64,000 bases of DNA from Microvirga arvi. Its GTDB lineage: Bacteria > Pseudomonadota > Alphaproteobacteria > Rhizobiales > Beijerinckiaceae. Position numbers and translations under genes: made by a program. The notes under the pieces are model-generated. The model was not told the DNA's origin. It searched no databases and worked only from the letters and a program-made list of their open reading frames with translations. Positions 28,624 to 37,453 of the stretch are shown piece after piece. The stretch lies in assembly GCF_016892765.1 (NCBI RefSeq), contig NZ_JAFEMD010000005.1:117305-181304 (forward strand). The letters run 5' to 3'. The number at the start of each line of letters is the position of its first letter. Within the stretch, counting starts at the first letter, position 1.

Positions 28624-29838
28624 ATGCAACGTCTAGGACAAATGATTCAGCAGCTGGCTCGATCCAAGCGCCAGTGGGAAACCGTCATGAAGGCGTCGAA
28701 GGCAGCGACGGCCTCATTCGAAAGCCCGGCCATACCGAACCGGCTGACGGAAGTCACCGGGTTTGGCTCCAACCCCGGCAATCTGCGCATGCTGACCTAT
28801 GTGCCGGAATCTGCTCCCGCTTCCCCGGCTCTCGTGGTTGTCCTTCATGGCTGCACCCAGAGTGCTGCCGGTTACGACCATGGCTCGGGCTGGTCGGCCT
28901 TGGCCGACCGCTATGGCTTCATGTTGCTCTATGCGGAGCAGCATGAGGCCAATAATCCCAACCGTTGCTTCAATTGGTTCCAGGTCGGCGATACCGAGCG
29001 GAACCGCGGCGAGGCACACTCGATCCGACAGATGGTCGAGCATGCGATCACGCAGCATAACGGAGATCGCAGCCGCGTCTTCGTGACCGGGCTATCCGCC
29101 GGCGGAGCGATGACTTCAGCGATGCTCGCAGCCTATCCGGAGGTCTTTGCCAGCGGCGCCATCGTGGCGGGGCTTCCGTACCATTGCGCCACCAGCGTCC
29201 CTGAAGCCTTCGAATGCATGTTTCAGGGACAGACCCGATCGGCGCAGGAATGGGGCGACCTCGTCCGCAACGCTTCATCCCATCAGGGGCCATGGCCCAA
29301 AGTCTCGGTTTGGCATGGCAGCGCCGACGCCACCGTGAAGCCGATGAACGCAGGGGAGATCATCAAGCAATGGGCGAATGTCCATGGCATCAAGTCTGAG
29401 CCTACCTTTAGTGAGACCGTCGACGGCTATCCGCGCCGTGTTTGGACCGATGCCGAGGGCGAAGACGTCATCGAGGAATTTGTCATCACCGGCATGGCCC
29501 ATGGCACGCCGCTGGCGACAGGCGATGACGAGCATAGCTACGGTACCGCAGGTCCGTTCCTTCTCGATGTGGGCATCTCATCCAGTTATCGAATTGCGCA
29601 ATTCTGGGGGTTGACCGAGCATGAGGCTGACATCCCGCGGATCCGCACCACACCCGAATCCGTTCGGCACAACCCGCCCACGATCGTCACTGACAACCAG
29701 CCTGCGGCAGCATATGAGTGGGCGGCCCGAAACGCCATCCACAAGCCGCGACAGGATGCTCCCGACCCAAGCCCTTCGCATCTGGATGTGGGCTCGGTGA
29801 TCACGAAAGCCCTCAGGGCGGCAGGCCTCATGAAGTAG
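28624..29838 (+). CDS. PHB depolymerase family esterase
   Basis: A 404-residue alpha/beta-hydrolase of the polyhydroxybutyrate-depolymerase/LpqC family. VVLHGCTQSAAGYD carries the oxyanion-hole HGC, and VTGLSAGGAMTSAMLA the catalytic Ser in a GxSxGG lipase box. PKVSVWHGSADATVKP contributes the Asp and GMAHGTPL the His. No signal peptide is seen, so a cytoplasmic role in breaking down PHB oligomers or another polyester is more likely than extracellular hydrolysis. GGAAGGG is 10 nt or more upstream of the ATG; an alternative start at 28687 (MKASK) is possible. A palindrome with PhaR-like features lies upstream. Confidence 0.87.
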   Translation: MQRLGQMIQQLARSKRQWETVMKASKAATASFESPAIPNRLTEVTGFGSNPGNLRMLTYVPESAPASPALVVVLHGCTQSAAGYDHGSGWSALADRYGFMLLYAEQHEANNPNRCFNWFQVGDTERNRGEAHSIRQMVEHAITQHNGDRSRVFVTGLSAGGAMTSAMLAAYPEVFASGAIVAGLPYHCATSVPEAFECMFQGQTRSAQEWGDLVRNASSHQGPWPKVSVWHGSADATVKPMNAGEIIKQWANVHGIKSEPTFSETVDGYPRRVWTDAEGEDVIEEFVITGMAHGTPLATGDDEHSYGTAGPFLLDVGISSSYRIAQFWGLTEHEADIPRIRTTPESVRHNPPTIVTDNQPAAAYEWAARNAIHKPRQDAPDPSPSHLDVGSVITKALRAAGLMK

Positions 29839-29862
29839 GCCGATTGCATCGACGAACACGTG

Positions 29863-29895
29863 AAGAGCCAGGCATCAGTCGATGTCTGGCTCTTT
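29863..29895. terminator. Bidirectional terminator between convergent genes
   Basis: AAGAGCCAGGCATC / GATGTCTGGCTCTT form a 14-bp stem with one G-T pair and a 4-nt loop, followed by TTTGC on the plus strand. It lies between the esterase (plus) and the DUF1194 gene (minus). Confidence 0.75.
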
Positions 29896-29904
29896 GCATT
29901 CCGA

Positions 29905-30723
29905 CTATGGTTTTTTCTCCTGGCTCAGCAGATCTTCCCGCTTGCGCCTCTCGCCCGTCACGCAATTCATGCTCGGCATGCCTGCCTGCGCCGGAATGAT
30001 CCGGGGCGCTGCGCCGTCGATCCCCGCAATCTCCCGCATGATCTTCGTTCGGATGACCATGGCGAATTGCTCCGGATCATGCAGGGGCAGGACGAAGGCG
30101 CCCATGCCGCCGATGACGCATTCCTTGAAGTACAGATCCAGATCCTCAAGCTCCGTGCTGCCTGAAGCCCGCCTGAACATGATGGGCAGCCCGTTGATGA
30201 TGACACCATCCGCGACAGCCTCATCCCGGGCGTAGATGACATGGCGGCCGTCATTGTTGGGACCATCGCCGGAGATGTCGATGACACGACGCACCGGAGT
30301 GCCGCCCAATTGATCAAACAGGTTGCGGCTGTAGTCGATGATGCCGGAGATCGACGTCATTCCCGCTTGGCGAATGGGCTGATATGAGAGCTGATTGGCG
30401 AATGAAATCGCCTGTTCCGCGCCGTCCATGACTGTCCAGGGAACGAGAACCCGCTGATCCTTGACGCCTGACCACTCGACATAGGTCACCGCGATACGAC
30501 CATGCAGGCCGCTCTCGATGGCCTCGTGCACCAGGGATGATCGGAAGGCTTCGATGAATCCCTCGCGCTGAAGGCCCTGCTCCTCGCCTTCCATGGAGGA
30601 GGACACATCGACGGCAATGACGAGCGCGACATCGAGCTGGCGATCGGGATCAGGGAGGCCGGTCGCCAGAACATTGCCGGCTAGAAGAAAAAACACGAGA
30701 GTCATCAGGAGCCTGTTCGCCAT
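29905..30723 (-). CDS. Exported von Willebrand A-like DUF1194 protein
   Basis: A 272-residue DUF1194 protein, a family common in Rhizobiales. The signal peptide is MANRLLMTLVFFLLAGNVLA. The VWA-like domain has VIAVDVSSSMEGEE, an intact MIDAS metal motif (DxSxS), then MTSISGIIDYSR and VIDISGDGPNN, whose Thr/Ser and Asp complete the metal site. The ATG at 30723 follows GGAGGTGG and begins the signal peptide, so the 32 upstream codons are excluded. Function unknown; a ligand-binding or adhesion role in the periplasm is an inference. Confidence 0.9.
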   Translation of the reverse strand: MANRLLMTLVFFLLAGNVLATGLPDPDRQLDVALVIAVDVSSSMEGEEQGLQREGFIEAFRSSLVHEAIESGLHGRIAVTYVEWSGVKDQRVLVPWTVMDGAEQAISFANQLSYQPIRQAGMTSISGIIDYSRNLFDQLGGTPVRRVIDISGDGPNNDGRHVIYARDEAVADGVIINGLPIMFRRASGSTELEDLDLYFKECVIGGMGAFVLPLHDPEQFAMVIRTKIMREIAGIDGAAPRIIPAQAGMPSMNCVTGERRKREDLLSQEKKP

Positions 30724-31020
30724 GACCACCTCCGCGCTCGGATCTGGATCGATCGACCTTGGCCAGGACTGCCGCCAGTCAACGCGCCAGCTGGGCATTT
30801 GATGCTCAAGGATGGTCACAAAACGTACCGGTGAAGCTTACTGCGCCTATGGCCGACTTGGTCGGCTGGGAAGGTCCCAGGTCAAAGAGAAGAGACAGTT
30901 GCTTGGAAATGGCCTCTCGCGGACCCGAAATGAACGTAACAAAATCCACTCTCTGTACGCAGAGCAGACAGGGCCAGCGGAGTTGAGTAATGTCCAATGA
31001 CGTTACGCAAGGGGGTAGAA

Positions 31021-31260
31021 ATGAAACCTGACATGGACCTGATCGGCGCGCTCACCAGCTTCTCCGTCGGTACGCTCGACGGCCGCGACGCAATGATGGT
31101 GATCGAGCTCGCAACGACGCCCGAGGAGTATGAGCGCGGAATCCGGCGTCAGATGCCCGTTGCCATGACGCCCGAACATGCCCGTGAACTCGGTGAAGCC
31201 CTTCTGCTGGCCGCCAAGGCCGCCCAGATGGGCGAGGCGCCGAGCTACGCGATGAACTGA
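31021..31260 (+). CDS. Conserved-looking small protein
   Basis: A 79-residue cytoplasmic protein with no motif I can name. It reads as a compact alpha/beta protein (ALTSFSVGTLDGRDAMMVIE, then MTPEHARELGEALLLAAKAA). GGGGG is 7 nt before the ATG at 31021, which is preferred over the codon at 30997. It is separate from its convergent neighbour. Confidence 0.65.
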   Translation: MKPDMDLIGALTSFSVGTLDGRDAMMVIELATTPEEYERGIRRQMPVAMTPEHARELGEALLLAAKAAQMGEAPSYAMN

Positions 31261-31287
31261 TCCATCCAACCCGGATCAGATCGGATG

Positions 31288-31310
31288 TCCTACCGGCAAG
31301 CCCGGTAGGA
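31288..31310. terminator. Hairpin at the 3' end of the extensin-like gene
   Basis: TCCTACCGG / CCGGTAGGA form a perfect 9-bp stem with a 5-nt loop. It overlaps the stop codon of the extensin-like gene, between that gene and its convergent neighbour. Confidence 0.5.
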
Positions 31311-32039
31311 TCCCATATCGAAGTGAAAGTGATCGTGGTGAGCCTCGTTGTAGTCAGGGCTGAGCACGACATCGAAGAAGCGACAAGCCTCATCCCGTAA
31401 AGCGCGCAGGAACGCCGACCGGTGTGCAACGTCCCCGGTCCATTCGTTCTTCACCGTAATCTGTTGTCCGTCTGCGAGAACGAAGCCTGCGATGTCGATG
31501 GCATTGGCGGTGGCATGCTCGCTGCGCCGTCCGCCCGCGCGATGATTGATATTCCGACAGGCGTAAGTGCCGAGGTGGATGACCCGGACGACATCCTGTC
31601 TGAAATGCTGTCGCGCGGCTGGTAACAAGGCATGCTTCTCGAACAGGGCCCAGGCCACGGCCAGCGGGCATGTCGCCGTGAAGCTCCGGCTCAATCCAAT
31701 GGAAGAGCGGGATACTTCCACCGCGTCCGACAGACCGCATCCCTCCTCGGATAGCCGGTCAGGCACAGGTCTGTGCGACACAGGGGTTTCCGCCAGCACA
31801 GCCCGACATTGCCGCCCATCCCGCTCAAGTCGCGAGAGCTTGAAGCGGGTCAGCCAGTTGACGTCATCGGCGATGCGCAAATGCGCAAAGGGATTGAACC
31901 GGCCGGGAATTGTGACGGCTCCGCTCCAGAGCAATCCGGCAACGACCATCAGCCCGAGCAGAAGGACAATCGCCAACCGGCCAAGAAGGACGGGCACGAT
32001 TCTGGAGCGGTGTTGCTGCTGAGGCTGATCGTCGTGCAC
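31290..32039 (-). CDS. Extensin-like C-terminal domain protein (probable M15-like peptidase fold)
   Basis: A 249-residue membrane-anchored protein. One N-terminal helix (LAIVLLLGLMVVAGLLW) precedes a periplasmic domain of the extensin-like family. NINHRAGGRRSEHATANAIDIAGF and EAHHDHFHFDMG give the His..Asp..His pattern of LAS-type zinc peptidases, so a cell-wall D,D-peptidase role is likely but unproven. The start is a GTG at 32039 without a good ribosome binding site, so the exact N-terminus is uncertain. Confidence 0.86.
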   Translation of the reverse strand: MHDDQPQQQHRSRIVPVLLGRLAIVLLLGLMVVAGLLWSGAVTIPGRFNPFAHLRIADDVNWLTRFKLSRLERDGRQCRAVLAETPVSHRPVPDRLSEEGCGLSDAVEVSRSSIGLSRSFTATCPLAVAWALFEKHALLPAARQHFRQDVVRVIHLGTYACRNINHRAGGRRSEHATANAIDIAGFVLADGQQITVKNEWTGDVAHRSAFLRALRDEACRFFDVVLSPDYNEAHHDHFHFDMGSYRACR

Positions 32040-32210
32040 CCTGTTGATCTAGGGCTCTCCTGCTCCTGGACCATCTGGACGCCTGCTTGTGCGGAAACCC
32101 GTCTTGGAGATTTCCTCGCCGGTCATCCAAGAGGGCTCCGGCATCACGAGGAACGGAGCACCCCAACGGACAAATCGCGATATCTCCCCTGCGGGTTGAA
32201 GCGGTCAAAA

Positions 32211-32240
32211 AAAAGCAAGGCAGTTCCCTGCCTTGCTTTT
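32211..32240 (-). terminator. Intrinsic terminator of the HU gene
   Basis: AAAAGCAAGGCAG / CTGCCTTGCTTTT form a 13-bp stem with loop TTCC. On the minus strand it is followed by an extended T-run. It lies 56 nt past the HU stop and is the clearest terminator in the window. Confidence 0.9.
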
Positions 32241-32296
32241 CATGAACACCTTTGTCGGCCGCTGAAGGAGCCTGCTCCTTCAGCCCCTCCGGTCGC

Positions 32297-32767
32297 TCAG
32301 ATCGATTCCTTGAGCTCCTTGGCGGCGCGGAAGGCGATCTTCTTTGAAGCTTTGATCTTCACCGGCTCGCCGGTCTGAGGATTGCGTCCCATGCGGGCGG
32401 CGCGCTTGCGTACCTGCAGGATGCCGAGACCGCTGAGGCGAATCTTGTCGCCCTTCTTCAGGCTCTTGGCGATCATCTCGACCACCTGGTTCAGCATCTC
32501 GTTGGCCTGGCGCTTGGGAACCTCGTGCATCTCGGAGAGGCGGTCGGCAATGTTGCGCAGCGTCAGGATCGGCGATGCCGACGCGGCGGAAGCCTTCGCG
32601 GTCTTCTTCACAGAAGCCTTCGCCGAAGTCTTGCTGGCAGCAGCCTTCTTGGCAGTCTTAGCAGGTGCCTTTGCAGCCTTCGACGTTGCCTTTGCTGCAG
32701 CCTTGGGCGCCGCAGCCTTCTTGGCCGGGGCCTTCTTGGAGGAAACCTTGGTTGCAGTCTTGGCCAT
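32297..32767 (-). CDS. HU-family DNA-binding protein with Lys/Ala-rich N-terminal tail
   Basis: A 156-residue nucleoid protein. The C-terminal about 90 residues (ILTLRNIADRLSEMHEVPKR..) are a HU/IHF fold with GDKIRLSGLGILQVRKRAARMGRNPQTGE, the DNA-binding arm. The first about 65 residues are low-complexity KKAPAKKAA repeats like eukaryotic histone H1 tails, nearly doubling the usual 90-residue HU length. The tail should add non-specific DNA or RNA binding. The gene is monocistronic with a strong terminator and an AT-rich upstream region, suggesting high expression. Confidence 0.93.
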   Translation of the reverse strand: MAKTATKVSSKKAPAKKAAAPKAAAKATSKAAKAPAKTAKKAAASKTSAKASVKKTAKASAASASPILTLRNIADRLSEMHEVPKRQANEMLNQVVEMIAKSLKKGDKIRLSGLGILQVRKRAARMGRNPQTGEPVKIKASKKIAFRAAKELKESI

Positions 32768-33198
32768 CAGGAACTCCTTCTTTTAAACCATGAATGCATA
32801 GACAGCATTTCCTCCTTAGCGTGTTCGTCAAAGATTTAAAGTGGTAAAGTCAGTTATACGCACAATAGTCAGGGATACTTGCCCGTTTCTCGTCAACCTG
32901 GGCCTCAATGCTGCCTCGTTGACGCGCCGTCTTCTGTATTGCCTACGGGTCCTTGGACGGTGGGCCAAGCCCGAAGCCAAGCACTGATCAAGCGAATCAG
33001 TATCAGACCAGCTTGCGAAGGGAACTGGCGATCGATGCGGAATGGATCATGCCTTCAGGCAGCGAGAGCCAAGGTATTGAAGGGCAATCTGTTGTGATTT
33101 TTCCCGGCTGAATAGGCGTATGCATGCCATATTCAGATCGACAAACAGGACCAGCTCGCCATATTCCCTTGCAGGATCGGTAACGCCACGGTGAAAGC
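32768..33198. other. Intergenic region between the HU gene and the KDG kinase gene
   Basis: The part next to HU (about 32775-32870) is AT-rich and likely holds the HU promoter on the minus strand. The rest has no convincing gene on either strand. The kdgK promoter should lie just before 33199, but I see no clear consensus. Confidence 0.4.
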
Positions 33199-34101
33199 AT
33201 GACACGGGTCGCCTGCATTGGAGAATGCATGATCGAGCTTCGGGAGGAGGCCGACGGCAGGCTGTCCCGAAGCTTTGGCGGCGATACCCTCAACACGGCC
33301 GTCTATCTTGCCCGGCTCGGCACCCGGGTTGATTACATCACAGCCCTTGGCGACGACAGCTGGAGCGATGAGCTGATCGCCGCCTGGGACGCGGAGGGTG
33401 TCGGCACGGATCGTGTCCTGCGCCTGCCTGGCCGGCTGCCCGGCCTGTACATCATTCAGACCGATCCCAAAGGCGAGCGCCGGTTTTCCTATTGGCGCGA
33501 GACCGCAGCCGCTCGCCTGCTGTTCAAAGCTCCTGAAGCTCAGCCCATCATCGAGTCTCTCGCCACTTATGATCTGATCTATCTCTCCGGTATCTCCTTG
33601 TCCCTCTACGGGGACGAAGGACGCGCTCGCCTTTTTTCCGTGCTGCGCGACGCGCGCTCTGCCGGCAAGCGCGTGGCCTTCGATACGAACTTCCGCCCAC
33701 GGGGATGGCCCGACCAGACAGTCGCTCGAACGGCCTTCCGGCAGGCCTTCGAATGCGCCGACATCATTCTCGCATCCACAGAAGACCTTGACCTCCTGTT
33801 CGGAGGCACCGGTGTCGACGCGTTGCTTGCGTTCTCCGACCGGGCCGAGATCGTTCTCAAGCATCCCGACCTGACCTGCCGCGTGCTGTCGAAGGGCAAG
33901 GAGATCCTCGTGCCAAGCAAACCTGCGGAGGATGTGGTCGACACCACCGCTGCCGGCGACAGCTTCGCGGCCGCCTATCTGAATGCGCGCCTGTCGGGGA
34001 AGAGCCCCGAGGCCGCAGCGCAATCGGGGCATCGCCTTGCAGGTCAGGTGGTGCGCCACCGCGGCGCGATCATCCGGCGTGACGCCATGCCCAACCCATA
34101 A
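33199..34101 (+). CDS. kdgK: 2-keto-3-deoxygluconate kinase (PfkB family)
   Basis: A 300-residue PfkB sugar kinase. ACIGECMIELRE and SFGGDTLNTAVYLARLG form the sugar-binding N-terminus, and DTTAAGDSFAAAYLNA bears the catalytic Asp and anion hole. It is assigned as KDG kinase (KDG to KDPG) because the next gene encodes KDPG aldolase, 39 nt downstream. Together they form the lower Entner-Doudoroff/hexuronate route. PfkB specificity is hard to read from sequence alone, but the GECMIEL N-terminus and this context fit KdgK. Confidence 0.9.
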   Translation: MTRVACIGECMIELREEADGRLSRSFGGDTLNTAVYLARLGTRVDYITALGDDSWSDELIAAWDAEGVGTDRVLRLPGRLPGLYIIQTDPKGERRFSYWRETAAARLLFKAPEAQPIIESLATYDLIYLSGISLSLYGDEGRARLFSVLRDARSAGKRVAFDTNFRPRGWPDQTVARTAFRQAFECADIILASTEDLDLLFGGTGVDALLAFSDRAEIVLKHPDLTCRVLSKGKEILVPSKPAEDVVDTTAAGDSFAAAYLNARLSGKSPEAAAQSGHRLAGQVVRHRGAIIRRDAMPNP

Positions 34102-34140
34102 GCTGCCCTCCATGGATGCATTGCTCAAGGAGTTCCTCGG

Positions 34141-34806
34141 ATGACCCAAGATCTGTCAGCTCTCGCAGCTTCCCGGGACAGGAAGCTTGCCAGCCTTCTC
34201 GCCGTGGGCCCTGTCGTTCCGGTCATCACCCTCGAGCGGGTCGAAGATGCGGCTCCCCTCGCACGCGCGCTTGTGGCGGGCGGACTGCGCCTGCTGGAGA
34301 TCACCCTGCGCACGCCGGCGGCGGCTGATGCTGCAGCGGCGATCATCCGCGAGGTGCCGGAGGCCATCGTCGGCATCGGCACCGTTCTGACGCCGAAAGA
34401 TCTGGAGCGCGCTCAGGCGCTCGGTGCGCGATATGCCTTGAGCCCCGGCGCCACGCCGGAGTTGCTCGATGCGGCGTCCCGAAGCGAGATGCCGTTCATC
34501 CCGGGCATCGCCACGGCTTCCGAGCTGATGGCGGCGCTGGCCCGCGGCTTCCAGACCGTCAAATTCTTCCCCGCCGTTGCGGCAGGAGGCATTCCGGCCC
34601 TGAAGGCTCTCGCCGGCCCCTTTCCGCAGGCGCGCTTCTGTCCGACAGGCGGCATCGACGAGAAGAACGCCAAGGACTGGCTTGCGCTTCCCAACGTCGT
34701 GGCGGTCGGCGGCTCCTGGGTTTGCCAGACATCCGACATCCGCGCACAGGCGTGGGATGAGATCACGGCGAAGGCCCAAAAGGCAGTGACCTCAGTGACG
34801 GCCTGA
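34141..34806 (+). CDS. eda: KDPG aldolase (2-dehydro-3-deoxyphosphogluconate aldolase)
   Basis: A 221-residue class I aldolase that splits KDPG into pyruvate and glyceraldehyde 3-phosphate. Key segments are VPVITLE, LLEITLRTP with the catalytic Glu, IGIGTVLT, and TVKFFPA with the Schiff-base Lys. CPTGGID and GGSWVC form the phosphate site. It is an operon partner of kdgK. Confidence 0.95.
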   Translation: MTQDLSALAASRDRKLASLLAVGPVVPVITLERVEDAAPLARALVAGGLRLLEITLRTPAAADAAAAIIREVPEAIVGIGTVLTPKDLERAQALGARYALSPGATPELLDAASRSEMPFIPGIATASELMAALARGFQTVKFFPAVAAGGIPALKALAGPFPQARFCPTGGIDEKNAKDWLALPNVVAVGGSWVCQTSDIRAQAWDEITAKAQKAVTSVTA

Positions 34807-34883
34807 GCATCCACCTCACATTTGGTAGGGTTGTCAGGCTCCTCCCCCGTGGCGATACTTGTAGCCCAAGGGGAGGAACCGAC

Positions 34884-36524
34884 GTGGCCTCTGGCATCTA
34901 TGACACCCATCTCGACAAGAACCCGGCGAACTATCAGCCGCTGACGCCTCTCACCTTCCTGGAGCGAGCGGGCAGCGTGCATCCGGATCGGATCGCCATC
35001 ATCCATGGCCCTCTGAAGCGCAGCTATCGCGACTTCTACGCCCGCTCTCGACGCCTGGCCTCGGCCCTGGCTCAGCGCGGCATCGGGCGCGGCGACACGG
35101 TTTCAGTGATGCTGCCGAACACGCCGGCCATGCTCGAATGCCACTATGGCGTGCCCATGACCGGCGCCGTGCTCAACACCCTCAATACGCGCCTCGATGC
35201 GAAGGTCATCGCCTTCTCGCTGGAGCACAGCGAGGCCAAGGTTCTGATCACGGACCGGGAATTCTCCGCCACCGTCAAGGCGGCCCTTGAACTGAGCTCG
35301 GTCAAGCCGTTCATCATCGACTACGACGATCCCGAGTTCACAGGTCCGGGCGAGCGCCTCGGCACCCTGGAATATGAGGAGTTCCTTAATCAGGGCGACC
35401 CGGATTTCGCATGGAACCCGCCCCGGGACGAGTGGGACGCCATCACCCTCAATTACACCTCCGGCACCACCGGCGATCCGAAGGGTGTCGTCTATCACCA
35501 TCGCGGCGCCTATCTGCTCGCCATGGGCAACATCATCACCGGTGGCATGGGCCAGCACCCGGTCTATCTGTGGACCCTGCCGATGTTTCATTGCAACGGC
35601 TGGTGCTTCCCCTGGTCGCTCTCCATCGTGGCCGGCACCCATGTGTGCCTGCGCGCCGTGCGCGCCAAGCCCATGTACGATGCGCTGGCCGACCACGGGG
35701 TGACGCATCTGTGCGGCGCGCCCATCGTCATGTCGACGCTGCTCAATGCCCCTGCCGCCGAGCAGCGCCCGCTGCCCCATACGGTAAAGTTCATGACGGC
35801 AGCGGCGCCACCGCCGGAGGCCGTGCTCGCAGCGATGAAGGCCGCAGGCTTCGATGTGACCCATCTCTACGGCCTGACTGAGGTCTACGGCCCCGCCGTC
35901 GTCAACGAGTGGCATCAGGACTGGGATCAACTCAACGCGGGCGAGTATGCGGCGAGGAAGGCTCGGCAGGGTGTGCGCTATCCGGTGCTGGAAGCGCTCG
36001 ACGTGCTCGATCCGGAGACCATGCAGCCCGTACCCGCGGACGGCCAGACCCTCGGCGAGGTCATGTTCCGCGGCAACGTGGTGATGAAAGGCTATCTCAA
36101 AAACCCCACCGGCACCGCCAAGGCCTTCGAGGGCGGCTGGTTCCATTCCGGCGACCTCGGCGTGAAATATCCCGACGGCTATGTACAGCTGAAGGACCGC
36201 TCCAAGGACATCATCATCTCGGGCGGCGAGAACATCTCCTCCATCGAAGTGGAGGATGCGCTCTACAAGCACCCGGCCGTTCAGGCCGCCGCCGTCGTGG
36301 CCATGCCGGACGAGAAATGGGGCGAGACGCCCTGCGCCTTCGTCGAGCTTAAGCCCGACCAATCCGTATCGGCCGATGACCTCATCGCCTGGTGCAGGCA
36401 GAACCTCGCGTCCTACAAATGCCCTCGGACATTGATCTTCACGGAACTGCCCAAGACCTCCACGGGCAAGATCCAGAAGTTCCAGCTCAGGGAGATGGCG
36501 CGGGCCTACAAGGCCGCAAGCTGA
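34884..36524 (+). CDS. Acyl-CoA synthetase (AMP-dependent)
   Basis: A 546-residue ANL-family ligase that activates a carboxylic acid with ATP and CoA. YTSGTTGDPKGVVYHH is the ATP/Mg motif, and HLYGLTEVYGP, GWFHSGDLG and DIIISGGENISSIEVE are the next core motifs. The near-C-terminal PKTSTGKIQKF has the catalytic Lys. WTLPMFHCNGWCFPW is typical of medium/short-chain members such as DmdB-like and propionate/3-methylmercaptopropionate CoA ligases. The GTG at 34884 has GGGGAGG just upstream. The neighbouring hydratase suggests fatty-acid or branched-acid breakdown. Confidence 0.92.
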   Translation: MASGIYDTHLDKNPANYQPLTPLTFLERAGSVHPDRIAIIHGPLKRSYRDFYARSRRLASALAQRGIGRGDTVSVMLPNTPAMLECHYGVPMTGAVLNTLNTRLDAKVIAFSLEHSEAKVLITDREFSATVKAALELSSVKPFIIDYDDPEFTGPGERLGTLEYEEFLNQGDPDFAWNPPRDEWDAITLNYTSGTTGDPKGVVYHHRGAYLLAMGNIITGGMGQHPVYLWTLPMFHCNGWCFPWSLSIVAGTHVCLRAVRAKPMYDALADHGVTHLCGAPIVMSTLLNAPAAEQRPLPHTVKFMTAAAPPPEAVLAAMKAAGFDVTHLYGLTEVYGPAVVNEWHQDWDQLNAGEYAARKARQGVRYPVLEALDVLDPETMQPVPADGQTLGEVMFRGNVVMKGYLKNPTGTAKAFEGGWFHSGDLGVKYPDGYVQLKDRSKDIIISGGENISSIEVEDALYKHPAVQAAAVVAMPDEKWGETPCAFVELKPDQSVSADDLIAWCRQNLASYKCPRTLIFTELPKTSTGKIQKFQLREMARAYKAAS

Positions 36525-36534
36525 AGACGGAGCG

Positions 36535-37335
36535 CTAGCGCCCCTTCCACACCGGCTTGCGCTTCTCGATGAAGGCGTCGATACCCTCCGCTGCATCCTC
36601 TGCCATCATGTTGCAGGCCATGACGTTGCCTGCATAGGCATAGGCCTCCTCCAGGCTCATGGAGCGCTGGCGGCCGAACATGGCTTTGCCCGTGCGGATG
36701 GCCACCGGGCTCTTGGCGCAGATGCTTGCGGTCAGCGCGTCGACGGCCTCATTGAGCCCGGCATCCGGCGCCACGCGGCTGACGAGCCCGAAGGACAGGG
36801 CCTCGGCGGACGAGATGAAGCGGCCCGTCACCAGCATGTCGAAGGCCTGCTTGGGCGAGACGTTGCGCGAGAGCGCCACCGCCGGCGTCGAGCAGAACAA
36901 GCCCACATTGATGCCCGAGACCGCAAAGGTCGCGCTCTCGGCGGCAACGGCCAGATCGCAGGAGGCCACCAGCTGGCAGCCTGCGGCGGTCGCCATCCCA
37001 TGCACGCGGGCGATGACCGGGACAGGCAGGTTCACGATGGCCTGCATGACCCGGCTGCATTGGGCGAACAGGGCATCGTAGTAATCCTGGCGCGGATTGG
37101 CGCGCATCTGCTTGAGGTCGTGGCCGGCGCAGAAGGCCTTGCCCGATGCGGCGATGACGACGCACCGCACCGCCTCGTCTGCCGCGATGTCATCGAGCGC
37201 CGCCTGCAGCGCACCCAGCATCGCGTCGGACAGGGCGTTGAACTGGCCCGGACGGTTGAGGGTGAGAGTCACCACGCCATCCCGCTCCTCCCGCAGCAGA
37301 ATGGTCTCGTCGGACAAAGCCTGCTGGGCGCTCAT
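36535..37335 (-). CDS. Enoyl-CoA hydratase family protein (ECHDC3-like)
   Basis: A 266-residue crotonase-fold protein. IAASGKAFCAGHDLKQM and RVHGMATAAGCQLVASCDLAVA hold the oxyanion hole. GINVGLFCSTPAVALSRNV matches the ECHDC3-like subgroup rather than classical FadB/EchA hydratases, so the usual hydratase Glu pair may not be intact and the activity is uncertain. It is convergent with the acyl-CoA synthetase, only 10 bp apart. Confidence 0.88.
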   Translation of the reverse strand: MSAQQALSDETILLREERDGVVTLTLNRPGQFNALSDAMLGALQAALDDIAADEAVRCVVIAASGKAFCAGHDLKQMRANPRQDYYDALFAQCSRVMQAIVNLPVPVIARVHGMATAAGCQLVASCDLAVAAESATFAVSGINVGLFCSTPAVALSRNVSPKQAFDMLVTGRFISSAEALSFGLVSRVAPDAGLNEAVDALTASICAKSPVAIRTGKAMFGRQRSMSLEEAYAYAGNVMACNMMAEDAAEGIDAFIEKRKPVWKGR

Positions 37336-37453
37336 GGATGCTCTCCTTCATATCAGGACACGTTGTTTGCGGAATCCAACCCGAATAAGCTCGATCTGGC
37401 AAGAAGCCTCCGGAAAGCGCCCTTCGGAGAAGCCCATCGAGAAGAGGTGTCCC

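Noticed and set aside
29718..29999. Plus-strand frame overlapping the end of the esterase gene
   Set aside because: It crosses the terminator and lies antisense to the DUF1194 gene; no support.
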